The position numbers and the translations under genes are program-made. A stretch of DNA of 64,000 bases from the NCBI GenBank assembly GCA_011032825.1, contig JAADJZ010000004.1:1736001-1800000 (forward strand), in the 5' to 3' direction. The DNA comes from Massariosphaeria phaeospora. Its lineage: Eukaryota; Ascomycota; Dothideomycetes; Pleosporales. The notes beneath the pieces are model-generated. The model had not been told where the DNA came from and searched no databases. It worked only from the letters and a program-made list of their open reading frames with translations. Every line of letters starts with the position of its first letter. Position 1 is the stretch's first letter. This document shows positions 1 through 10,525 of this stretch, piece after piece.

Positions 1-631
1 TCGCCATCCCTCCTGCTCCTGCTCCCACTCCCAACTGCTTCCCCAGCACGCCCGCCGCACTCTGTGCCTCACACGGCCCACCCGACTTCAGCGACTCAGT
101 CAGCAGCGAACTCGTCTTCGCGCCCCTAACCTCCTCTTTCCTGAACACGATGGGCGCCGTCCCCGACACTGACACCGACGACGCCGTCGCCCAGCTCCCA
201 GAGCTCTGCTGCCGCCGGTGCTGCTGCTGCTGCTGCCGCTGCTGTCGGGTCGGCCGGTCCTGCGGCTTTCCCGGCACCAAGGGTTGCTCCGCTCCGAGAT
301 AGCACCACTCGGTGGGCGGCGGGTTGTAGTCCGGCGTCGTTCCTTTGATGCCCCAGATGGTGGCCGCCGTCATCTCCTCGCTGGACTTGGAGCTTGTTGT
401 CGAGGCGCTGAAGCGCGACCAGCTGCTGAAGCTTACGGCGCGCGACCCAGGCGGCGTCGGTGGCAGGCTGCCCCAGGGCCGCATCAGCTCGCGCATGGCT
501 GCGTTGTGGGCTTGCGAGCAGGTTTTCCGCGGAGGCTGCTGAGGCCAGCTGTGGCAGCGGCGGAAAGGCGTGGTGGCGGGAGAAAAGGAGAGAGGGAGAG
601 AAGAGTCGGTGGTGGCGGTTGGTCGAGACAT
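1..631 (-). CDS. Hypothetical protein, 3' end beyond window edge
   Basis: I do not recognise this protein. A minus-strand frame starts at an ATG at 629-631 in a good context (CACCATGTC) and stays open for 210 codons to the left edge with no stop. The product is rich in Ser, Thr, Pro and Gln. It carries a Gln/Arg run at about residues 135-150, preceded by a more ordered-looking stretch containing WGIKGTTPDYNPPPTEWCYL (about residues 98-117). No signal peptide or membrane segment is visible. Two other frames are also open here: a minus-strand 256-codon frame at 126-896 and a plus-strand frame at 218-796. Their Arg/Ala/His-rich composition looks like shadow coding in GC-rich DNA. The choice of frame is inference, resting on openness to the edge, start context and composition. 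An upstream exon is possible. Confidence 0.55.
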   Translation of the reverse strand, partial: MSRPTATTDSSLPLSFSPATTPFRRCHSWPQQPPRKTCSQAHNAAMRELMRPWGSLPPTPPGSRAVSFSSWSRFSASTTSSKSSEEMTAATIWGIKGTTPDYNPPPTEWCYLGAEQPLVPGKPQDRPTRQQRQQQQQHRRQQSSGSWATASSVSVSGTAPIVFRKEEVRGAKTSSLLTESLKSGGPCEAQSAAGVLGKQLGVGAGAGGMA

Positions 632-1270
632 GGTGACTGCGTGCTACGGCGAGTAATTGATGTGACGTGTAGGCGGACTTGCGCGTGCAAGCAACGAAGC
701 GGAAACCGAAGGCTTGAGTGTAAGTCTTCAAGACGCAGACATGTAGTTGCCGAAAAGATCTGGTTCGAGCGACCGAGGGAAACACCGAAGCGATAGCAGT
801 AGTAGTAGTCTGCAGCCGCCTGCCCAACAATAGGAAATCCGGCGTATTGAACAATGGCGTTTGTTGGCGCCGATCTCGCATTGTTCTCTCATTCACGCTC
901 CGCTTTCACTGCTTCTTTCACCCTTCTCCACTTCACGCAAGCGAGGTCCCTTCTCCTCGGTATCTCAAAGAAAACTCAACTCAACTGAGCTAAATTGAAC
1001 TGCACTGAACTAGCTAACAAAGAACGCTTAGTGTTGCCACCGTTTGTGAGTCGCCAGTGCAGATGGGTGCACTTCGGTTCGATTGCGTAGGTGTATTCGG
1101 CGGTTGCGGCAGCTGAGCTGAACTGAAGCCTGAGCTGAGCTGTGCGTGCCGGTGGATATACAATATATTCACTTCGATCCGCCTGTCCTGTCTGTGGCAC
1201 ATACATGCATGCCTGCTTGCCTGCCTGGTGACTTCCTACTTCCTCCATCGCCCATCCACGGGACCTCCCT

Positions 1271-1293
1271 CCCATCCATCCATCCATCCATCC
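1271..1293. repeat. (CCAT)n microsatellite
   Basis: About five tandem CCAT units, directly followed downstream by the CTTCC tract. Confidence 0.85.
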
Positions 1294-1315
1294 CACTCTG
1301 TACCCTATGCCCCGC

Positions 1316-1355
1316 CTTCCCTTCCCTTCCCTTCCCTTCCCTTCCCTTCCCTTCC
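1316..1355. repeat. (CTTCC)n microsatellite
   Basis: About eight near-perfect tandem CTTCC units, giving a pyrimidine-only tract on the plus strand. It lies about 700 bp upstream of the minus-strand gene that starts at 631. Confidence 0.9.
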
Positions 1356-2700
1356 ACCCTATCAACAACCCCTTTCCTGCTCCCGCCCGCCCGCGCAATA
1401 TAAGCTGGCATCCCACATTCTAAAGTCGCATACAAAGTACGAAGGTATTTGGAAGAAACCCCGGACGGGTATGACGTGACGGGGAGAGGCGTCTGTGCTA
1501 CCCGCGCGTTGCGGCGGTGCGGCGTTGCACGAACTACACCCGCATCCGCAACCGCATCCGCATATGTACTGATTGCCTATTTGGGATTTGGGATTTTTGA
1601 ATTCGAGATGAGGGGTGAGAGGGGGCGCGTGATCATTTGGGCGGGATGTTTTGGGTAGGATTTTTTAGAGCGAGGGGAAGAGAAAGGAAAGGATAACTGG
1701 GTATGTGTGTGTGTGAGTGAGTGAGTGAGCGACTGAGTCGTAGGTTGTAAAACGCAGGTGGAATCTAGCCAGCGTGATTGCGGTAGATGCTCGTTGGTGC
1801 GTTGGATGCGCGCACGTTTTTTTTTCTTTATGAATGGAGAAAGGAGAAGCTTTCGACGAGGTGAGAAATGGGGTTCAAGTGGGGCAGGTAGGTAGGTAGA
1901 TAAGTAGGTAGACAGCAACACGGAGAGCAGAGTGGCAATGATTCTGCCTGCAAATGATCTGATATGCGAGCGTGATCACTGCAGCCCCTGCCTTACACAG
2001 CCTGGACAAAACTTCTAGTCTTGCGGGGCGGGCTGGGCTGGGCTGGTAGTGTTAATTAGTAGTTTAGTTTAGTTCAGTTTAGTGCGGTGCGATACATAAT
2101 AAGTACGTATGTTCTGTTGATAGACTTTGACTTGAGTTAGGAATGTACACACATACACACACCTACAAAGTACAGACGTATGCTATGTTGCGCAAAAGTA
2201 GTACGTACGTGTGGCAACTTAGCTTGTCTATTCGAAGCTCTGTCTATGTACACGATGGACGGACGGACGGTACCATGTGGCTTAGCTGAGCTTAGCTGAG
2301 CTGAGGAGAACTGAGCCTACTATATCGCGTCGTGGTCTTTAGCGGTAGACACTATGAAATGTTTTCCCCTAGTAGCTAGGTCTCTATACACGCTAGAGGT
2401 CTCTAGATCTCCGCACTGCGCCTACGCCCGCACCTGCGCTACATAGTCAAGGTCTGCGCACCTTCTCCTCCATCTCCTCAATCTTGTATGTCCACGGTGC
2501 AGGAGCGTGCAATCAAGTTTGAACCCAGGAGCCCGATCCTACAATGCTATGCATGTAGGTAGCCAACCGCTTTTTTCTATCTATCCATCTGTTAGGTCGG
2601 CGGAATCCCGTGTTAGCTGGTGCAAGTTTCCAGCAGATAGACATTGAAAAGTGCGTGCTAGTCTAGTTTAGTCTGGTTTCGTCAAGTATTCACATGCACG

Positions 2701-5700
2701 CGACAGTGTAGTGTACAGTACGTTTTCTCTGTGCGAACGACGCTGACTGCAATAATAAGCCCGGAATCCCAGCTTATCTTCTCAGTCAGGTCGGTCTTGG
2801 ACTTTCTGCATCCTATTCAATACTATTCTGCCTTGGCATCCATCCGCGTCGAATACACGACACACTTCGCAGTCGAGGAATACACAGGGTTTGGGTGGCG
2901 GGGTGGGAGGAGAAGACGTGATCAGCAACAGTTGGATTTTAAACACGTAGTTCGTGCGGTAGGTAGGCGTCTATGGACGAAGAAAAAGGATGTGCTTGTA
3001 GTTTGCTTCGAATGTAGACATGAGGAAGGTTTGACTTTGGGTATCTATATTGAGAGTGGGGTTTGAGCTTCTTGTGCAGAGTGCTTCTGGATGTGAACGA
3101 TGCCGCTTGCACCGTCGTCGGGTTCGGCGTATATTCACAGATATCAGGAAGGCTCAGCGTATCTTGCATGCTACATTACAGCTCTGATGTAATTCCTAAA
3201 AGCGCGGCGAAGAACGGGTTGCAGGGCTCGAATAGCTCGGAAGGTTCCTTGGTCTCAAGCGTATTCGTTATGGTGTGTAACTGTCTAATGAACGGATATT
3301 GGTAAGTGGGAAGGATAGCGTGAAGACAGTATACGGGAGGACATAGTCGAGCGGGTTCTTTGTTCAGGAACATGTGTACATGTGTATTGGTCTCTTTTCA
3401 TAACAGGCGGGGTTGATCGCAAGGCCTCGCATGAGGAGTGAGCAAGACACATTTTCTTTCGGCCTCTGTGAGTGCCCTAGATGACGCGAGACGCTCTTTC
3501 TCAGTTTCTGGGTTTTCCTAGATGGCTGTGAGGCGGGTTAGCACATGCCGTATAGCAGTAAGCCATAATCTTGCAAACGAGGTTTCTTCACACTGGGAGA
3601 CTTAAAGTGTCGTGTATGTTCGAAGAACTCATAGGTAGGTAAAGAGGTGTAGAAATTCCACGTAAGTCTTGTACCCGTCATCGTCTAAGGTTGATGAAAT
3701 TGTGGAACTAGGCTACAGCATGTATCTCCCAAATGTATCTTCCCTGCCGCGTAGTAGAACCGCGAGAGCAGTGACGCTTACAAGGAGAAAAAGCGGTATT
3801 CCAGTGGGGAAACGCCAGGATGCAGTGGCAGGGACGGGCAGATTCTTGACAGTGATTGTGCATCGCAGTACGTACTACAAATCATCAGTATAGCAGCGAC
3901 GATCGAGGCGCTATGCCCGATGATTCCCACTGGTCCGCCGGATCTATCGGATGTGTCGTTTATGACTCTTTCTATGGGAGGTTTCTGTAAAGCCGTCACC
4001 CGCTGCAGCCTGGCGTCTCAGAGGAACTTCGGCCGACTGCGGATGCGAGAAAGGGGTGCTGGATAACTCTCGCGTCGACAAAAACGGATTTTCTACGAAC
4101 CCCGAACGGCGCGGCCGAGTCGTACATGTCGACTTTCGAGCAGAGGGGTGGTGCGAGTAATTGTACTGCATGCCCCACACACCCACATCCACGAAACACT
4201 CCTCTAACCTCATGGTCGCGGACAGCGGTTGATCGGCGAGGGCAAGTTCGTGGCCCGGATGTTGGTTCTGGGAGCTTACGCAGCTGACCACACTTGGCTA
4301 CTCCGTAGGCTGCGGCGGGAACCCCAAAGAGTAGTTGATCGGTGTAGCCCAATGCAGTGAGCTTTTTGCGGTTTCGTGGGCGTTGTACAGTCTTCCTCTA
4401 ATCTCTTTAAGGGTATGAAGTAGGCAATCGGCCCCTCGTAAAAGAACTGGTGGTCACTAGGGGTCGGAGCATCCCTTAGCGATGTAGTCCGTGAATACGA
4501 ACTGAGTCCAGTATCTAGATACACCGAGGTGTAGAGCCGGGATACCACTTGCAGTAGGAGTGGCGACGACTGCCGTTCGATTAGTGCCGAACAAGGGACA
4601 TTACTCGAATTACGAGGCCCAATAAAGACGAAGGGGACCGTATGTCGATTCAATCCCACTGTAGCTGTTGTTCGCTTAACCGAAAAGGTCCTCGACTGCA
4701 GCTGTCCAATCGGACATAGTCAGCCACAGCAATGCGGACATCCCGACCCACCTGGAAACTAAGGTTGGAAAGCCGTTCCTGCATACTCGACAAGGGGGTA
4801 TTGTACTGCGTCGTACTGCATCTACGTACAAAAAAACAAGTAGGCTTGTAAATGTTGTTTAATATAGGTGGAGCTGCAGAGATAAGCCCGGTATTCTGGT
4901 ACTTGGGTCTGCCGAGTCATTTCTGACCCACCGCCAGACGGCTCGGCGCATTCAAAGTCCGTAGAAGACGCGTGACTTTGGAAAATGTATTCCAAGACGC
5001 TATCCGCGGGAGAAGAGATAGATCGTATAGACCTCCAAGGAGTATCGGTACTAGTTGTGCAGGTTCCTGGTACAATGGCTAGCCTGAATCAGGAGATACT
5101 TGTAGAGAAAAGATCACCAGCCGAGCTCGCCCTGATTCCACGATTAGCTAGGGCATTCGGGACGACCAGTCCTTCAAGCTGATGGGTTGCCTCCGGAGAG
5201 CACTTCCTCTTGGAGACAAAGCAGCAGATGTGGGCTCGGAAGAGATGTGCAGGCTTTTGTGTTTGAGTGAAAAAAAGATGAAGAACCGGCATTAATAGAA
5301 TGGGGAATACAGTTACTCATAGAGCCGTTGGCCATTCCATCCTCGCTGACGCAGCAGTGTAGCCAAGACACGTACACACTCGCATTACCTCTACGCCGTG
5401 TCAAAGGGGCGAAGGGGCATAGAATGTAATTAAACTCATGACTGTCAGCTTCTGAACGGTGGAGCTGATTTGTTTGACTTGCGCACGGGCTATACTGGCC
5501 TACATGAGGCGTGATTGGTGAACGATCGTTTGCCTTGATACCTCGCCCCAACACGCAAAAGCTACAAGGCTCCGGTGAAAGGGTACTGGCTGCCTGACTA
5601 GGTAATCCGCGATGCGCAGCACTCCTGGAGTTAGAATAACGAATACGGCCGCAGGGCGGTCAGCATTTGATGTTTTCAATCTAGTCCACGTAAGCACTCA

Positions 5701-8330
5701 TATGATCCTAGCCAATGCACGCAACAAACCACTAGACATAGGAGCGGTGCAACGTAGCTGGGCTATGCCATCTTGTCTTGAAAGTCAAGAAAAGGAAAGC
5801 TTACCGCTTACACAGAAACGTCTGTAGTATCTTCCCCTTGGCCTTGGAGTAATGTCTGCGGTGCTCGGAGCTGAAGCTGCAATATGAAGAGACCATTAAT
5901 GGTTGTCTTGGATCTAGAAACCAGACACGGGCACCTTCCGGAGCCTCCCGTGAACTGCATGACACCTCCCAAGGCACCATTAAGGAAGTTTACATACGAA
6001 TAGTTGCCCCGAAACAAGGACAAGTGCCGAGTGCCTCTGATACTGGCGCCTATGCTAGCGTGAAGTAGGCAGTGCAGAAATAGTGGAGGGATGAAGGGGC
6101 ACGAAACGAAACATGCGAGGGACCGCGTCGGTTGGAACTCTACGGCATCTAGCGGCCCATCGTGACCACCATTGCATACTCGCGTATGGTGTAGTCTGTG
6201 GGATAGCGAGCAGAGCTGAGCTAGGGTGACAACGAGATCGTCACGACACACGCGGCATCCAGCGGAACCTATGTAGTTATCACGAGGTAGCTGTCCGAAA
6301 CTTGGGCTAGCAAACAAGACTCAGCCTGGGTGTCGGTCAGTATCGAGATAGTGTTGTCGAGCATCTTCGATCATCCCGTTACCGATTGAAGCTATACCAC
6401 TGTGGTTGCCGTAACTGCAGGTGACGGCCATGGTTAAGAGAAGCTGGAAACGGATGCCCAGAGCCGACCATGTACGTGGAAGTGCCCTTGGAGAGGAGGG
6501 TTGCATCGCGTAGCTCTACCGTAGAGGCACAGGATAGCACACGATCAAGCGATGCTGTAAGTGACCATTTCGAGACAGATGTTGTTCGTATCCTCGAGCT
6601 TATGCATCCGACCAGGTTGGCGGATAGGGAGTAGTGAGCGGCTGCTGGAGTGTTAGGATAGGCGCGCGAGGCTAGGGTAGTTTACGGACACCCCCAAAGA
6701 ACACGAGCAGAAGCGTTCCAGAATCCAGGTTAGGAACACATGCTGCACATCAAGTCCCTCCATGCCGCGACCCAAGGGGAAGGAAGCTGACTCGGTTGCA
6801 GGGCAGATGGAGGCTCGAACAGCGAGACACGGTCCAGGCGTGTGCATGCGGCGGCCAGGCCACCATGATATGGTGAGAAAGAGGGAGTCGCATGAGCTGC
6901 ACGGCCGGATTGAGGATGAGATGATGCGAGAGGACGGGGCCGCTGTGGCGATGAAGCAGTGCGAGAGGGCCCCGGAGCACGTCACGGTCACGGTCACGGT
7001 CACGGTCACGGTCACGGTCTCGGTCACGCTCCACGTGGACCCGGAGTCGCGCCAAGGCCGCTAGTGGGCCGCGAACGTGTGGATCCTTTTGGACCCTTTC
7101 GTCTCTTCTGCTTCCCGCTGCTTCCTTCACCACTCGGACGATCTGACCTGATCATGGCCATCACAGACCCAAGTCGCTGCCCTGACCCCCTCTGGGCGCA
7201 GTTGCGGCCTCCTCAGCTAGGCGGGCCGCAGAGCCGCTGCGGCTGACCCAGTCTGGCGAAAAGCTTCAATCCTCCTGTCCACCAACATCCTCGCTACTAG
7301 TTCACGATGCAAAATCGAGCTGTGCCTCAAATATCGAACACCCTTCCTTTCTGTCTGTTCATGCGACAGGGCAACCGTCCCGTTGTCAACCCTTCTCTTC
7401 TTCGGTCGTTTGCTGCAGGGACGCGTTATCACTTCCCACGCCCTCGTATCCGGATCCTTTGCAGTGGCACTCGCAGCGTTAACGGGTCTGACGCCTATCG
7501 ACGTCTGACCCGCGAATCAGCACTGCAACATTGAAACGTTCGCACCGACAAGTAAGCAGACATGTCCAGTGCAATACGGGCCGCCGCCACACTCCAGTCA
7601 TCCGTTCTTGCTAAAATTAGCCGGCCCCCAGTCACATTCGTCTGGCACAGTGCACTCTCACATCGATCGTCTTACTCTTCCATCCTACGTTCTCTTCAAT
7701 CTATACTCCGTAGTTATTGCGTGGTCGCTGAGAACATAGTCCTAAAACGAAACAGACGATCGGATCTTCTCGTGTTGTGCCTGCTTGTTCAGCTTTTTTA
7801 ACATGCCTACGGAGTACAGAGACCCGAGCCAACTGCGTACTCGTGTTGAATCCGCGCAGGCAGCGGGAGGCCGTGTATCTACCAGGACGCAGGGACCGCA
7901 TTGCGTGCCTCAAGGATGGAAGAGTTGACCAGGAATTCGCGAGCTCGTCTAGAGACGAGCCGTCTTCTGTCGTCGATGCCTAGTATGGCTACCCGTTCGA
8001 AAGATCCCGCCCTGCTAGCTTGGAGAGTCTGAATATACCTGGTACCTGCATTGGATTGCTTGATTTCAGTTAAGCAGATGCAAGCCACAGTGCTGTCCCA
8101 CATGTCAGCCGCGTATCCTAGGAGAAATCGCCAAATGCCATGTGCGACCCCTGCACTATCCCATACTGCATGGTGCTCAAGGTGCATCAGAACTAGTCAT
8201 GAGGGGCATAGGACCCTACAGCTTACTCTGGTCCCTCTGCTGCCTTTGTCTAGGCACAGAACTAGGATCCTTTGCGTGCGACGAGGGTAGCACCCCAGGG
8301 GCGAAGTCGATTTCGGTCATGGTAGGGGAA
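2701..8330. other. Long gene-free stretch
   Basis: About 5.6 kb in which no frame on either strand gives a recognisable domain, a signal peptide with sensible continuation, or a chain of exons with good splice sites. Base composition is balanced, without the AT-rich, CpG-poor look of heavily RIP-mutated DNA. No long terminal repeats, transposase or reverse-transcriptase motifs were seen. It contains a GGTCAC hexamer tract (6979-7028) and three copies of the 9-mer TACGGAGTA (4299, 7704, 7808). It may hold non-coding transcripts or decayed sequence; I see no direct sign of either. Confidence 0.6.
6979..7028. repeat. (GGTCAC)n hexanucleotide repeat
   Basis: About eight tandem GGTCAC-type units, one changed to GGTCTC. 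All overlapping ORFs read it as monotonous TV, GH or RD dipeptides, which shows they are repeat artefacts. Confidence 0.9.
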
Positions 8331-8331
8331 G

Positions 8332-8338
8332 TATATTA
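8332..8338 (+). promoter_or_regulatory. Putative TATA box of the laccase gene
   Basis: TATATTA lies 81 bp upstream of the laccase ATG, a usual distance for a fungal gene with a short leader. Inference from sequence and position only. Confidence 0.45.
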
Positions 8339-8418
8339 AGGTCTTCAAAGTACCCGGTTCTAATTCATCTCCCAAGCATCGCTTCCGACTTTCTTTTATC
8401 AATTATATATTAGACAAC

Positions 8419-10525
8419 ATGGGTCCTCTCAGTCATTCGCTCGTCTCTTTTCTTGCTCTTCTAGGGGCTGCCCCACTCGCTTCTGGCCGTTCTTTGAAGC
8501 ACACGTTTATGCCCAGGCAAGCTTCGCCTGGATTTCAGTGTACTTATCCCCCGAACTGGGAAAGCTGTAATAATGCGAATGATCGAAAATGCTGGGTGAA
8601 AGATCCTTCTGGCAAAGTGTACGACATCAAAACCGATTACGAGGATAATGTGCCTGAGGGCATTGAACGACCTTACAATATCGATATAACCCAGGAATCC
8701 ATCTCCCCGGATGGTACCGTAAAGCCGCTTGCTCAGTTGATCAACGGAAAGTATCCTGGAAAGCTCATCGAAGCATGTAAGTTGGCCATCCTTCCTGAAC
8801 AACAAAATACTAACGATAAATATAGGCTGGGGTGACACGTACGTTCAGAATCTTTCACGCATCGCAATCAAATTGACTTCTTTAGGCTCGTCGTCAACGT
8901 GAGAAACCAACTCCCGACGAACGGCACGTAAGTTCTTCCTCATCCTCTCTGTATTGCTTAGCTAATACCCTCCTAGTACCATCCATTGGCATGGTCTCAG
9001 GCTTCTACACCAGAACGAGCAAGATGGTGTCAACGGCGTTACCCAGTGTCCCATTGCGGAGAACGATACATTCCAGTACAAGTTCAAGCTCACCCAATAC
9101 GGACATACATGGTACCACAATAATTTCTCCAAAGAGAGTGTAGTAGACTAATTCCAGACCAGGTACCACAGTCACTACAGCTCGCAATATAGCGACGGCG
9201 TTGCTGCACCACTGCTTATCCACGGCCCAAACAGTGATGAATGGGACGAGGAATGGACCCCTATCATCGTCGCCGACTGGTTCCACGCGAGCGCTTACCA
9301 TGCATTCGCCGACACTCTTAGGGGAGTTGTACCGCCTGCGGACTCCATCCTTGTGAACGGCACTGGTAAGTTTTAGTGATGCCAGTTCCTAATGCATCTG
9401 CTTACCTGTTAAGGTCGTTACTACAATCCAAATGGCACCGTGACGGGCCAGTTGTTCCAACAGAGCTTTGAGCCCGGCAAGAAATACCTCATCCGACTCA
9501 TCAACGGCGGCACCGACTTCCACTTCCACTTCTCCATCGACAACCACAAACTGAAGGTCGTCTCGGGTGACTTTGTTCCTGTCACGCCATACGAAGTCGA
9601 CTCACTGTCCATCGGCATTGGTCAACGATACAGTGTGATAGTGGAAGCGAAACCCACAACGGCCAGTAGCAACAACAAGTACTGGGTGCGAACAGAATAC
9701 ACGACTGCTGGCGGATGCAATTTTGCCGTGCCTAATGTGCCTGCCGACAACCTTGACAGGCAGCGCACAGGTATCATCAGCTACACTGACGCTGGCGCGG
9801 GCGACCCAACCTCGACCAGGCATGGCGACACTATTGGATGCGTAGACCTCAGCTCCCAGCTCTCCCCCATCGTCGAATGGACCGTGAGCGATCCTCTGAA
9901 CGAAGCCGAAATCGCCCAAGACACCCACGACGCGGGTCTCGACCTCGTGACTGCTGGCCGACTCAACGCGCTCCGATGGGAACTCGCCGACACCCCCCTC
10001 TGGCTCAACTTCTCCGACCCCACCATCCTCAACCTGGACAACTCGACCTGGAACCCCGAATACGCCATCCAAGACTACGACTACAGCAACAACGAGCAAT
10101 TTGTCTACATGGTCGTCAACTCCGGCAGCACCAACCCGCGCGAGAAAGTCGGCGGCCACCACCCGATCCATCTCCACGGCCACGACTTCGCCATTGTCGC
10201 CCAAGGTGCAGGCCGTTACGCCCACGGCACAACGGTGCTAAACAAGACGAACCCCATGCGTCGCGACGTCGCCATGCTGCCAGCTGGTGGGCACTTGGTC
10301 CTAGCCTTCAAGCCAGACAACCCGGGTGTCTGGATCATGCACTGCCACATCGCCTGGCACGCGGGCTCCGGCCTCGCTCTCCAGGTTGTCGAGCGCCAGG
10401 GCCAGATCGAGTCGACCATCGGACCGCTCGCGCCGGTGCGCGACGGCTGCAATGCGTGGGACAGCTGGATGGCGGCCAATCCCGACAAATTCAACTACGG
10501 CATGCAAGAAGATTCCGGCGTCTAG
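8419..10525 (+). CDS. Secreted ascomycete laccase (multicopper oxidase)
   Basis: Six exons (8419-8776, 8826-8838, 8886-8927, 8977-9111, 9163-9365, 9414-10525) encode 620 residues. Family role: four-electron reduction of O2 coupled to oxidation of phenols, outside the cell. A signal peptide covers about residues 1-23. All four copper signatures are present: HWHG (141-144) leading to QCPI, HSH (185-187), HPIHLHGH (500-507) and HCHIAWH (560-566). The residue ten after the T1 cysteine is Leu571, as in laccases of medium to high redox potential. The protein ends in DSGV, matching the ascomycete laccase C-terminal plug (DSG[LIV]), which is normally exposed by proteolysis. Oddities: exon 2 is only 13 nt, and intron 4 (9112-9162) is bounded by an exact 9-bp direct repeat. 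Retaining intron 4 gives an in-frame stop inside the copper site. The nearest genes are 5 kb or more away. Confidence 0.95.

Larger units (their letters stand above)
632..2700. other. Gene-free stretch with simple repeats
   Basis: No credible coding sequence. It is the presumed promoter side of the minus-strand gene ending at 631. It holds a CCAT tract (1271-1293), a CTTCC tract (1316-1355), GT/GAGT tracts (about 1702-1732), a short GGAC tract (about 2257-2270), and pentamer-periodic AGTTT/AGCTG/ACTCA sequence (about 970-1015, 2055-2085, 2281-2306). Short ORFs over these tracts read repeats and were dismissed. Confidence 0.7.

Noticed and set aside
126..896. 256-codon minus-strand ORF and overlapping plus-strand ORF at 218-796
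   Set aside because: Arg/His/Ala-rich composition without domain pattern. Another minus-strand frame with a better start is open to the window edge. Likely shadow frames in GC-rich coding DNA.
3944..4659. Overlapping minus-strand ORFs of 115-127 codons
   Set aside because: They overlap in different frames, lack recognisable motifs and have no supporting splice structure; consistent with chance.
6653..7133. Four ORFs across the GGTCAC tract
   Set aside because: Each reads the hexamer as a monotonous dipeptide; no sequence outside the repeat looks like protein.
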